Origin: an uncultured Desulfobacca sp.
GTDB lineage: Bacteria; Desulfobacterota; Desulfobaccia; Desulfobaccales; Desulfobaccaceae
Assembly (NCBI GenBank): GCA_937958145.1
Contig: CALGOE010000144.1
Location: 1 to 8,062 of the forward strand
DNA length: 8,062 nucleotides
Reading direction: 5' to 3'
Made by a program: the position numbers and the translations under genes. Under the pieces are notes generated by a model. The model ran no database searches, was not told the DNA's origin, and saw nothing but the letters and a program-made list of their open reading frames with translations. Shown one piece after another: positions 1 to 6,802 of this stretch; position 1 is the stretch's first letter; every line of letters starts with the position of its first letter.

Positions 1-28
1 CCTTCCCCCAATACACCTAACCACTAAG

Positions 29-60
29 CCCTGATCCCTGATCCCTGATCCCTGATCCCT
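29..60. repeat. CCCTGAT heptamer tandem array, four units
   Basis: Four perfect CCCTGAT units occupy 29-56, followed by a partial CCCT. The matching array in copy B has two units. Neighbouring bases use related 7-mers (CCACTAA at 21-27, CCACTGA at 77-83), so the whole tail tends to a 7-base period. Heptamer short tandem repeats are best known from cyanobacteria, but the pattern alone does not identify the organism. Confidence 0.9.
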
Positions 61-87
61 CTTCCCATTTCCCTGCCCACTGACCTC

Positions 88-141
88 TTACCTCTCACCC
101 TCCACGTCCATCCGCTCCCGCAACGTCCCTTCATCCAGGAA
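88..141 (-). pseudogene. thiM 3'-terminal fragment, 17 codons plus stop
   Basis: Read on the minus strand, this gives FLDEGTLRERMDVEGER followed by TAA. The intact thiM ends FLDEATVRERMDVEGER followed by TGA. The two 54-base segments differ at five positions, four of them clustered in codons 5-7 and one in the stop. Upstream of the fragment the similarity stops at position 143 and a GC-rich hairpin begins, so no start or kinase core is attached. It is a leftover from partial duplication of the gene end and is unlikely to be expressed as a protein. Confidence 0.8.
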
Positions 142-147
142 AATGTT

Positions 148-166
148 GGCGGCCGCAGGCCGCCCT
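148..166. repeat. REP-like hairpin, GGCGGCC-GCA-GGCCGCC
   Basis: A perfect inverted repeat has 7-base arms at 148-154 and 158-164 around a 3-base loop, followed by CT. The same arms and trailing CT recur at 2838-2856 with a different loop (ACG), which suggests a dispersed repetitive palindrome family. Here it sits exactly between the two copies of the thiM tail. On the minus strand it follows thiM and precedes a short T run, so it might also act as a weak terminator; that role is inference. Confidence 0.7.
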
Positions 167-175
167 ATATAATAT

Positions 176-303
176 CCTTCCCCCAATACACCTAACCACT
201 AAGCCCTGATCCCTGATCCCTCTTCCCTTTTCCCTGCCCACTGACCTCTCACCTCTCACCCTCCACGTCCATCCGCTCCCGGACAGTCGCTTCATCCAGG
301 AAA
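176..303. repeat. Tandem duplication copy B, including the real thiM 3' end
   Basis: This is the partner of 1-142. It carries the functional last codons and stop of thiM (249-303) and the tail downstream of the gene (176-248). Its CCCTGAT array has two units (204-217) plus CCCT. A second period-7 array, ACCTCTC repeated at 244-257, runs across the thiM stop codon. No other gene is visible between the window start and thiM. Confidence 0.9.
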
Positions 304-1058
304 TAGAGGGCATCAAAGAGGCGCTCCTTGAAGCGGGCCGGGCCCGGGTTTTCCCGGGCGGCCAGTTCCGCGGCGACGCCGAAGCAGACCAGGGCACCGG
401 CTGCGGCCGCGGCCAGGTCCGGCTCCACCGCGGCAAAGGCGCCAATGATCGAAGTCGCCATACAACCCGTGCCCACGACTTGCCCCATGAGGGGGTGGCC
501 GTTCTGCACCAGAAAAAGCCGCTGGGCATCGGCCACGATATCCACGGCGCCAGTAATGACCACCACGGCCTGGCGCTGCCGGGCCAGGTTTTGGGCGATC
601 TGTCGGAGGTCTGCCGCCACTTGGGCGGCATCAACCCCTTTGGTCTGCACGGCCAGACCGCTCACCCGGGCGATCTCCGAGGCATTGCCTTTGATGATGT
701 CAATCCGGGCGTCGTTGAGCAGCCGCTGGCTGGCTTCATCCCGCAGGGCCGTGGCCCCGGCGCCGCAGACGTCCAGGACCACCGGGATGCCCCGGGCCTT
801 GGCGGCCTGGGCGGCCAGGAGCATGGCGGCCACGAAGTCCGGGGTCAGGGTGCCGATGTTCAAAACCAGGGCTTGGGCCAGGCCGGTCATCTGGGCCACC
901 TCTTCGGGGGCGTGGGCCATGACCGGCGAGCCGCCCAGGACCTTGACCACCTGGGCGCAGTCGTAGATGGTCACCCAATTGGTCAGATGGTGCACCACCG
1001 GCTGCTTTTGGCGCAGGCGGGCCAATATTTCCCAAGGTTGGAGCGACAGCGGCTTCAT
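249..1058 (-). CDS. thiM: Hydroxyethylthiazole kinase (thiamine salvage)
   Basis: This cytosolic kinase phosphorylates 4-methyl-5-(2-hydroxyethyl)thiazole with ATP, returning the thiazole half to thiamine synthesis. The 269 residues match the usual family length (about 262 in E. coli). Visible landmarks are VHHLTNWVT near residues 22-30, LNIGTLTP 66-73, the nucleotide/substrate loop VVLDVCGAGAT 93-103 (commonly DPVGAGAT, so the proline is replaced here), GNASEI 124-129, and GQVVGTGCM 192-200, whose Cys199 matches the family's catalytic cysteine. The ATG lies inside the end of glnS (shared ATGA), and an AGGGG stretch 8 bases upstream can serve as the Shine-Dalgarno, so translation is probably coupled to glnS. 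No TPP riboswitch is seen. The final codons and stop lie in a 7-base repeat, and the 3' end is partly duplicated downstream. Confidence 0.93.
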   Translation of the reverse strand: MKPLSLQPWEILARLRQKQPVVHHLTNWVTIYDCAQVVKVLGGSPVMAHAPEEVAQMTGLAQALVLNIGTLTPDFVAAMLLAAQAAKARGIPVVLDVCGAGATALRDEASQRLLNDARIDIIKGNASEIARVSGLAVQTKGVDAAQVAADLRQIAQNLARQRQAVVVITGAVDIVADAQRLFLVQNGHPLMGQVVGTGCMATSIIGAFAAVEPDLAAAAAGALVCFGVAAELAARENPGPARFKERLFDALYFLDEATVRERMDVEGER

Positions 1059-2752
1059 GGCTTTTTCCCCTGTTTTGCGGCGTCCTGCAGTTTGGCCCAG
1101 GCGTCCCGCAGGGTGACGGTGCGGTTCAGGACCAGGCGATCACTGCTGCTGTCCGGATCCACGCAGAAATAGCCCAGCCGCTCCAGTTGGTAGTGGCTGC
1201 CCGTCCGGGCCTGGGCCAGGGAGGGTTCCAGCCGGGCCGGATAAATGACCTGAAGAGAATCCGGATTGAGATGCGCCTTGAAATCTTCGGTGGCGGCCGG
1301 ATGATGATGGGTGAAGAGCCGGTCGTAGAGCCGCACCTCGGCCGGCAGGGCGTGGGCGGCCGACACCCAGTGGATGGTGGCCTTGACCTGGCGGCCGTCG
1401 GGGGCCTGGCCGCCCCGGGTGGCGGGGTCGTAGGTGCAGCGCAGCTCCACTACGTCGCCGGTGGCCGGGTCCTTGATGACCTCTTGGCACTTTAGGAAAA
1501 AGGCATAGCGCAGCCGCACCTCCCGGCCCGGGGCCAGGCGATAGAACTTTTTGGGCGGATTTTCCAGGAAGTCATCTTGCTCAATGAATAATTCCCGGCT
1601 AAAAGGAATCAGGCGGGTGCCGGCGCCGGGATCCTCGGGGTTGTTCACGGCCTCCAGCTCCTCCACCTGACCCTCGGGGTAATTGTCAATAATCACCTTC
1701 AGGGGGCGCAGCACTCCCATGACCCGGGGGGCCCATTTGTTCAGCTCCTCCCGCACGCAGAACTCCAGCAGGGCCATATCCACCAGGTTTTCCCGTTTGC
1801 CCACGCCGATGCGGTCGCAGAAGGTGCGGATGGCGGCCGGGGGGTAGCCCCGGCGGCGCATCCCGGCCAGGGTGGGCATACGGGGGTCATCCCAGCCGTG
1901 GACGTGGCCCTCCTGCACCAACTGGATGAGGCGGCGTTTGCTTAGGACGGTGTGGCTCAGGTTCAGGCGGGCGAACTCAATCTGCTGGGGGTGATAGATC
2001 CCCAACTGGTCCAGGTACCAGTCATATAAGGCCCGGTGGTCCTCATACTCCATGGTGCAGATGGAGTGGGTGATGCCCTCGATGGAGTCGCACTGGCCGT
2101 GGGCCCAATCATACATGGGGTAGATGCACCATTGCGTGCCGGTGCGGTGGTGGGGCGCATACTTGATGCGGTACATCACCGGGTCCCGGAGGTTGAGGTT
2201 GGGGGAGGCCATGTCGATTTTGGCCCGGAGGGTGAGGGAGCCCTCGGGGAACTCCCCGGCCCGCATGCGCCGGAAGAGGTCAAGATTTTCCTCGACGGGC
2301 CGATCCCGCCAGGGGCTTTCCCGCCCCGGCTCCGTCAGCGTGCCCCGGTAGTCCCGGATCTCCTCGGGGCTGAGCTCGTCCACGTAGGCCTTGCCGGTCA
2401 TAATGAGCTGCTCGGCCCAGAGATAGAGCTGTTCAAAGTAATCCGACGCATAATACAGCCGGTCGCCCCAGTCGAAGCCCAGCCAGCGCACATCGGCCTG
2501 GATGGATTCCACAAATTCAATGTCCTCTTTGCTGGGGTTGGTGTCGTCAAAGCGGAAGTTGCAGTGGCCGTGATAGTCTGCGGCCAGACCGAAGTTCAGG
2601 CAGATGGACTTGGCATGGCCGATATGCAGATAGCCGTTGGGCTCAGGGGGAAAGCGGGTGATGACCCGACCCCCGAATTTACCGGTGCGCAGATCCTCTT
2701 CGATAATAGAGCGGATGAAGTTGGGCGGCGGGGTGGGTTCGGGTTTGGTCAT
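1055..2752 (-). CDS. glnS: Glutaminyl-tRNA synthetase
   Basis: This class I aminoacyl-tRNA synthetase attaches glutamine to tRNA-Gln in the cytosol. At 565 residues it is close to the E. coli enzyme (about 554). The Rossmann core begins with PPEPNGYLHIGHAKS (residues 35-49, HIGH motif 43-46), followed by RFDDTNPSKED (67-77), which separates GlnRS from the bacterial GluRS enzymes. The second signature is a KMSKS variant, VLSKR (269-273). The region from about residue 345 to the end fits the two beta-barrel anticodon-binding domains. The ATG is supported by AAGGA 8 bases upstream. The stop overlaps the thiM start, making a two-gene operon. Many bacteria lack GlnRS and use GatCAB, so its presence has mild taxonomic value. 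Whether GatCAB is also encoded cannot be seen here. Confidence 0.97.
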   Translation of the reverse strand: MTKPEPTPPPNFIRSIIEEDLRTGKFGGRVITRFPPEPNGYLHIGHAKSICLNFGLAADYHGHCNFRFDDTNPSKEDIEFVESIQADVRWLGFDWGDRLYYASDYFEQLYLWAEQLIMTGKAYVDELSPEEIRDYRGTLTEPGRESPWRDRPVEENLDLFRRMRAGEFPEGSLTLRAKIDMASPNLNLRDPVMYRIKYAPHHRTGTQWCIYPMYDWAHGQCDSIEGITHSICTMEYEDHRALYDWYLDQLGIYHPQQIEFARLNLSHTVLSKRRLIQLVQEGHVHGWDDPRMPTLAGMRRRGYPPAAIRTFCDRIGVGKRENLVDMALLEFCVREELNKWAPRVMGVLRPLKVIIDNYPEGQVEELEAVNNPEDPGAGTRLIPFSRELFIEQDDFLENPPKKFYRLAPGREVRLRYAFFLKCQEVIKDPATGDVVELRCTYDPATRGGQAPDGRQVKATIHWVSAAHALPAEVRLYDRLFTHHHPAATEDFKAHLNPDSLQVIYPARLEPSLAQARTGSHYQLERLGYFCVDPDSSSDRLVLNRTVTLRDAWAKLQDAAKQGKKP

Positions 2753-2760
2753 GAGATTAT

Positions 2761-2772
2761 TCCTTGCCCTCC
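2761..2772 (-). promoter_or_regulatory. Ribosome binding site of glnS
   Basis: On the minus strand, AAGGA (2765-2761) lies 8 bases before the glnS ATG at 2752, with GGAGGG (2772-2767) just upstream as an overlapping alternative. This supports the chosen start. No convincing sigma-70 promoter was found upstream. Confidence 0.7.
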
Positions 2773-2830
2773 AAAAGAAGTTATCAGTCTGCTTGGCAAA
2801 GTTCCTGGTTCATGAGGCGTGCCGCGCATG

Positions 2831-2856
2831 CCGTGGCGGCGGCCACGGGCCGCCCT
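2831..2856. repeat. REP-like hairpin in the glnS-polX spacer, two alternative folds
   Basis: GGCGGCC (2838-2844) and GGCCGCC (2848-2854) are the same arms, followed by the same CT, as in the hairpin at 148-166. Here the loop is ACG. A second 7-base stem overlaps it: CCGTGGC (2831-2837) pairs with GCCACGG (2842-2848). The two folds share bases and exclude each other. The element lies between divergent genes, so it is not a terminator for either of them. Confidence 0.7.
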
Positions 2857-2897
2857 TAAATCCCCGGACAAGTTCGTGTCGCCCTTATCTTCGTGGC

Positions 2898-2916
2898 ATG
2901 ATAAAATAAATATCAT
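2898..2916. promoter_or_regulatory. AT-rich inverted repeat upstream of polX, possible operator
   Basis: ATGATA (2898-2903) and TATCAT (2911-2916) form a 6-base inverted repeat with a 7-base spacer, centred about 37 bases before the polX ATG. A TATAAC hexamer (2916-2921) just after it resembles a -10 box, but no matching -35 was found. The position suits a repressor site or promoter; this is inference. Confidence 0.3.
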
Positions 2917-2943
2917 ATAACCAATGAGTAAGAAAATCCTGCC

Positions 2944-4680
2944 ATGAAAAATCGGGAAATCGCCAAAATTTTTAATGAGATCGCTGAATATCTGGAGATG
3001 GACGGGGTGCGCTTTAAACCTTATGCCTATCAGAAGGCAGCCATCACCCTGGAAAATCTTAAAGATAGCATTGAAGATATCTATCGGCAAGGGGGGTTCA
3101 AGGCCCTCAAGGCCATCCCCGGCATTGGCGAGAGCATCGCCCAGAAGATTGAGGAGTATCTCAAAACCGGCAAAATCGAGTATTACGAAGAGTTCCGCCG
3201 CAAACTCCCCATTAATTTAGATGAGCTCATTGCGGTAGAAGGCATGGGGCCGAAGAAGGCCAAAATCCTCTACGACCGGTTGGGGATCACCAACCTGGCG
3301 GAGTTGGAGGCGGCGGCCCGGGAGCACAAGATCGCGCCCTTGAAAGGCTTCGGGGCCAAGACCGAGGCCAATATCCTGGAGGGCATCGAATTCCTGAAAA
3401 AAAGCACCGGCCGTTTTCTGTTGGGCGAAGTCTGGCCGCTGGCCGAGCAGATGCTGGCGGCGCTCCGGGCCTTGCCGGAAGTGGAGCAGGCCGATGTGGC
3501 CGGCTCTTTCCGGCGCAAGAAAGAGACCATCGGCGACCTGGATTTCCTGGCGGTCTCTTCCCGACCGGAACAGGTCATGGATTTTTTCGTCTCGCAACCC
3601 GACGTGGTCAAAGTGCAGGCCCACGGCCCCACCAAATCCTCGGTGCGCCTGCGCCAGGGGCTGGATGCGGATCTGCGGGTGATCCCGGCCGAGAGCTACG
3701 GCGCCGCCTTGCAATACTTCTCCGGCTCCAAAGAACACAACATCGCCCTCAGGCAGATCGCCATCGACCAGGGGTATAAGCTGAATGAATACGGCCTGTT
3801 TGATCAACATGACCGCGTTGTCGCCGGCAGGACCGAAGCAGAGATCTATCAGACCCTGGGACTGGCCTGGATCCCGCCGGAGCTGCGGGAGGATCGGGGC
3901 GAGCTGGCCGCGGCGCGGGAAGGGCGGTTGCCTCATCTCATTGACTACGGCGACATGCAAGGCGACCTGCACGTTCACTCCAATTGGAACGGCGGCGCCC
4001 AGTCCATCGCCGAAATCGCCCAGGCGGCCATGGCCCTGGGCTATACCTATGTGGGCATCTCGGATCATACCAAATTTCTGCGCATCGAACACGGTCTGGA
4101 CGAAGAGCAGCTTCTGGCCCGCAACCGTGAGATTGATGACCTCAACGCCCGTCTCCGGCAGGAGGGGAAAACATTTACCATCCTCAAGGGCTGTGAGGCC
4201 AATATCCTCAATGACGGCAGTATTGACATTGCCGATGAGGTCTTGGCCCAGATGGACTACGTCATCGCCGGCATCCATTCTGCCTTCCGCCTGCCCCGGG
4301 AGGAAATGCTGGGCCGCCTGCAGACGGCCATGGCCAACCCCCACGTGGACATTATCTCGCATCCCACCGGCCGCATCCTGAAACGCCGGGAAGAGTATGA
4401 AGTGGCGGTCAGCGATCTGCTGCGTCTGGCCCGGGAGACCGGCACCATCCTGGAGATCAACGCCTATCCCGAGCGTCTGGATTTAGGGGACGTCAATATC
4501 CGGGCCGCCAAAGAGGCTGGCGTCAGGATGGTTATTAACACGGACGCCCACCATGTTGATCAACTGCGCTACATGCCCCTGGGGGTGGCTCAGGCCCGCC
4601 GCGGCTGGGCCGAGAAAGACGATATTATCAATGTCTGGCCGGTGGCGCAGATGCTGGCATTCTTGAAAAAAAGTGAGTAG
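2944..4680 (+). CDS. polX: DNA polymerase/3'-5' exonuclease PolX
   Basis: This cytosolic family X DNA polymerase fills short gaps in base excision or end-joining repair and carries a PHP-type 3'-5' exonuclease. The 578 residues match bacterial PolX (about 570). Helix-hairpin-helix motifs are AIPGIGESIAQ (57-67), VEGMGPKKAK (98-107) and LKGFGAKTEAN (133-143). The palm motif GSFRRKKETIGDLDFL (187-202) provides catalytic Asp198 and Asp200, with LDADLRV (240-246) supplying the third carboxylate. The PHP domain starts at GDLHVHSNW (340-348) and keeps the metal ligands seen as DH 374-375, Glu418 in GCEANI, His445, His473 and DAHH 534-537. Both activities therefore look intact. The gene diverges from glnS. 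No clear Shine-Dalgarno precedes the ATG, but the N-terminus starts in the right place for the family. Confidence 0.96.
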   Translation: MKNREIAKIFNEIAEYLEMDGVRFKPYAYQKAAITLENLKDSIEDIYRQGGFKALKAIPGIGESIAQKIEEYLKTGKIEYYEEFRRKLPINLDELIAVEGMGPKKAKILYDRLGITNLAELEAAAREHKIAPLKGFGAKTEANILEGIEFLKKSTGRFLLGEVWPLAEQMLAALRALPEVEQADVAGSFRRKKETIGDLDFLAVSSRPEQVMDFFVSQPDVVKVQAHGPTKSSVRLRQGLDADLRVIPAESYGAALQYFSGSKEHNIALRQIAIDQGYKLNEYGLFDQHDRVVAGRTEAEIYQTLGLAWIPPELREDRGELAAAREGRLPHLIDYGDMQGDLHVHSNWNGGAQSIAEIAQAAMALGYTYVGISDHTKFLRIEHGLDEEQLLARNREIDDLNARLRQEGKTFTILKGCEANILNDGSIDIADEVLAQMDYVIAGIHSAFRLPREEMLGRLQTAMANPHVDIISHPTGRILKRREEYEVAVSDLLRLARETGTILEINAYPERLDLGDVNIRAAKEAGVRMVINTDAHHVDQLRYMPLGVAQARRGWAEKDDIINVWPVAQMLAFLKKSE

Positions 4681-4704
4681 TGCGCGGAAAAATATTCGGT
4701 CACA

Positions 4705-4714
4705 GGTCAGTGGT
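4705..4714. repeat. Inverted partner of the CCACTGA array
   Basis: GGTCAGTGGT here is the exact reverse complement of ACCACTGACC, which occurs at 4781-4790 and again at 4788-4797. Read on the minus strand, 4713-4698 is CCACTGA CCTGTGA CC, itself close to a 7-base repeat. The spacer between polX and the permease gene (4681-4805) is thus bounded by heptamer runs in opposite orientation and could fold into a stem in two registers. Confidence 0.7.
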
Positions 4715-4767
4715 AATTGGATCAGGATAGCGGGTCGTCAAATGAAAAGGCGGGCTCATTGCACCAA

Positions 4768-4800
4768 CCACTAGCCACTGACCACTGACCACTGACCACT
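4768..4800 (+). repeat. CCACTGA heptamer array touching the permease start
   Basis: CCACTAG (4768-4774) is followed by three perfect CCACTGA units (4775-4795) and a partial CCACT. The array ends five bases before the ATG at 4806 and takes the place where a ribosome binding site is expected. No purine-rich Shine-Dalgarno is present. The same heptamer appears singly at 77-83 in the thiM tail. Confidence 0.9.
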
Positions 4801-4805
4801 ATTAT

Positions 4806-6593
4806 ATGGGACTTTCTGCATACCTGACCTTAGCCATCCTGATTGCCACCTTCGTGCTGCTTATAGCCACCCGCCTGCCGCCGGTGGCCGTGTTTTTGGG
4901 AGCCCTGAGCCTGAGCCTCACCTTCGGCCTGGCGCCGGTGGAGGAGAGCCTGCGGGGTTTTGCCAATCCCGGGGTGCTCACCATCGGCGTGCTCTTTATG
5001 GTGGCGGCCGGCATGCAGCGGACGGGTGCCATCAACCTGCTGGTGGAGCGCCTCATCGGCCGGCCCCGGACGCTGCTGGCGGCCCAGTTAAAGATTCTCG
5101 TGCCCGTGGCGGCCGGGAGCGCCTTTCTCAACAACACCCCCATCGTGGCCATGTTTATTCCGGTCATCCGGGATCTGGCCCGATCAGCCGGTTTGCCAGC
5201 CACCCGCCTTTATATCCCGCTGAGTTATGCCACCATCCTGGGTGGCACCTGCACCCTCATCGGCACGGCCACCAACCTGGTGCTGGCCGGGCTGGTTAGG
5301 GACTATTTGACGAAAACGCCCGGCGCGCCGATGGAGCGTCTGAGTATGTTTACCATGGCCCCGGTGGCCGTGCCGGTCACCGTCGTCGGTCTGGCGTTTA
5401 TCATCCTCACCAGCCGCTGGCTGCTGCCGGAGCCGCGCAAGACGGATGTGACGATAAGATTAAAACGTTGGTATCGTGCTGAATTTATCGTCAATCCAAA
5501 GGGGCCGCTGCTGGGCCGCACCCTGAGCGACCTGGGATACCTGGAAGGAAGTGGTATGCAGATGTTGGAAATCCGGCGGTCTGACGGCAGCCTGGCCCCA
5601 TTGCGGCCCGACACGGCCCTGGCCGCTGGCGACCGCCTCTGTTTCGCCGCCACCTTTGAGGTTATTCCTGCGCTCTGGGACACCAACGGCCTGGAGCCGG
5701 CGCAACGCCTCCAGGCCTTTGAATCGGAACGGTTTTCCCACCGTTTAGTGGAGGCGGTGGTGTCGCCGCAATGTCCGGAAATCGGCCGCCAGATCGCCGA
5801 TCTTCCCCATGCGGAGAGCCCCTGTCGCTTTGCCATCGTTGGCCTGTCCCGCCTGGGGCAAGCGCCGGACACGCCCCTGGCCGAGGTGCGCTTGCAAGCC
5901 GGCGACGACCTGATCCTGGAGGTGGAAGAGGATTTTTTCCAGGACAATCTTAACGAAGTGAAGTTTTCCCTGACCAAACGCCTGACCGGGGTGCGCTTTA
6001 AACGGTATGATCGGGCCCTCACTGCCACCGCCATCATGGCTGCCATGGTGACGGTGGCCTCTTTGGGTTGGCTCACCATGCTGAACGCCGCCCTGTTGGC
6101 CACGGGCGCCATGCTCCTTTCCGGCTGTATGACCACCCGCTGGGCCGGCCGCAACGTTGATTTCAATATTCTGGTCATTATCGCCAGTGCCATGGGCTTG
6201 GGCGCGGCGGTGCAGGCCAGCGGGCTGGCCGCGGCCATTGCCGCCGGGCTGATGGCCGTGGGCGGGGCCCATCCCTACCTGGCCCTCACCATGGTGTACC
6301 TGGGCTGCGTCCTGATGAACGCTCTGGTCACCAACGTGGCCGCGGCGGTCTTCATGTTTCCCATCGCCATGAACCTGGCGGTCGAGTTGGGGGTCAACCC
6401 CATGCCTTTTGTCATGACCCTGCTGGTGGGCGCCTCCTGCAGCTTTATTTCGCCCTGGAGCTACCAGACCAACCTCATGGTCTATGAGCCGGGAACCTAT
6501 CGTTTCGGTGATTTTGTCAGGATCGGGGTGCCGTTGACCATTCTGGTGGGAGTGGTGACAATTTTCCTGGCGCCCTTCTTCTGGCAGTTTTAA
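4806..6593 (+). CDS. SLC13-family anion permease with two RCK_C (TrkA-C) domains
   Basis: This is an inner-membrane transporter of the divalent anion:Na+ symporter type, probably for sulfate or dicarboxylates; the substrate cannot be read from sequence. The 595 residues fold as two membrane halves around a soluble insert. Half one has hydrophobic helices from residue 5, LNNTPIVAMF (108-117) and the family signature GTCTLIGTATNLV (147-159). Residues about 220-290 and 310-385 look like two RCK_C regulatory domains (PLLGRTLSDLGYLEG, PLRPDTALAAGDRLCF; then CPEIGRQIADL, RLQAGDDLILEV). Half two carries LVTNVAAAVFMFPIA (507-521) and ASCSFISPWSYQTNLMVY (543-560). The start is the first ATG giving a complete first helix, although it lacks a Shine-Dalgarno. 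It lies 125 bases after polX in the same direction; cotranscription is possible but unproven. Confidence 0.9.
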   Translation: MGLSAYLTLAILIATFVLLIATRLPPVAVFLGALSLSLTFGLAPVEESLRGFANPGVLTIGVLFMVAAGMQRTGAINLLVERLIGRPRTLLAAQLKILVPVAAGSAFLNNTPIVAMFIPVIRDLARSAGLPATRLYIPLSYATILGGTCTLIGTATNLVLAGLVRDYLTKTPGAPMERLSMFTMAPVAVPVTVVGLAFIILTSRWLLPEPRKTDVTIRLKRWYRAEFIVNPKGPLLGRTLSDLGYLEGSGMQMLEIRRSDGSLAPLRPDTALAAGDRLCFAATFEVIPALWDTNGLEPAQRLQAFESERFSHRLVEAVVSPQCPEIGRQIADLPHAESPCRFAIVGLSRLGQAPDTPLAEVRLQAGDDLILEVEEDFFQDNLNEVKFSLTKRLTGVRFKRYDRALTATAIMAAMVTVASLGWLTMLNAALLATGAMLLSGCMTTRWAGRNVDFNILVIIASAMGLGAAVQASGLAAAIAAGLMAVGGAHPYLALTMVYLGCVLMNALVTNVAAAVFMFPIAMNLAVELGVNPMPFVMTLLVGASCSFISPWSYQTNLMVYEPGTYRFGDFVRIGVPLTILVGVVTIFLAPFFWQF

Positions 6594-6652
6594 CTAATTG
6601 AATTAATAGATAATTTAAGTTAATGGTCCCGCTGTCCCCAGACTACGCCCGA

Positions 6653-6772
6653 TCAGCCTTCCTCCTCCTCATCTGAAGCAAATTTTTTCGTTTTCCGATA
6701 ACCTTCCGGTTTTGCAGATTTTTTATTGCCCAGGGAGGGATCTTTTCTCTCCCCAATTCCCGGCCGGAACAT
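6653..6772 (-). CDS. Candidate small protein, 39 residues, unknown function
   Basis: I do not recognise this protein. The minus-strand frame from ATG at 6772 to TGA at 6653 encodes 39 residues, opening with MFRPGIGERKDPSLGNKK, continuing with lysine-rich residues through PEGYRKTKKF, and ending in an acidic ASDEEEEG tail. It has no membrane segment or signal peptide. The strong change from basic to acidic and the absence of an open frame upstream (stop before the ATG) are compatible with a small real gene. No good Shine-Dalgarno precedes the ATG, which weakens the case. It is divergent from the exchanger gene, and the inverted repeat at 6803-6824 lies between the two starts, so they could share control. 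It may equally be a chance frame. Confidence 0.35.
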   Translation of the reverse strand: MFRPGIGERKDPSLGNKKSAKPEGYRKTKKFASDEEEEG

Positions 6773-6802
6773 GGTATGGTCTTGGAGGCGCAGGGTTTAT
6801 AA

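Larger units (their letters stand above)
1..142. repeat. Tandem duplication copy A of the thiM 3' end and tail
   Basis: This stretch matches 176-303 almost base for base over its full length. The offset is 175 bases before the heptamer run and 161 after it. Differences are two extra CCCTGAT heptamers here, a few point changes in the tail, and a cluster of four substitutions at 121-128. It contains a non-functional copy of the last 17 codons and stop of thiM (88-141, minus strand). The left edge of the repeat coincides with the window edge, so further copies may lie outside. The point differences argue that this is a real, aged duplication and not an assembly duplicate. It is read directly from the sequence; the mechanism is inferred. 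Confidence 0.9.

Noticed and set aside
1..248. Insertion sequence responsible for the duplication
   Set aside because: There is no transposase, no terminal inverted repeats and no target-site duplication; only a hairpin lies at the junction.
29..303. CRISPR array
   Set aside because: The repeats are direct 7-base tandems and one duplicated segment, with no regular 25-40 base repeats separated by unique spacers.
131..634. Long minus-strand frame of 167 codons overlapping thiM
   Set aside because: It is out of frame with a well-supported thiM, its upstream part lies wholly inside that gene, and its Arg/Ser/Trp-rich composition is typical of a GC-rich shadow frame.
3217..4362. 381-codon minus-strand frame opposite polX
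   Set aside because: It is antisense to a gene with all catalytic motifs intact; long antisense frames are expected opposite GC-rich coding sequence.
5303..6238. 311-codon minus-strand frame opposite the permease
   Set aside because: It is low-complexity Arg/Ser/Ala-rich, has no domain, and lies opposite a recognisable transporter.
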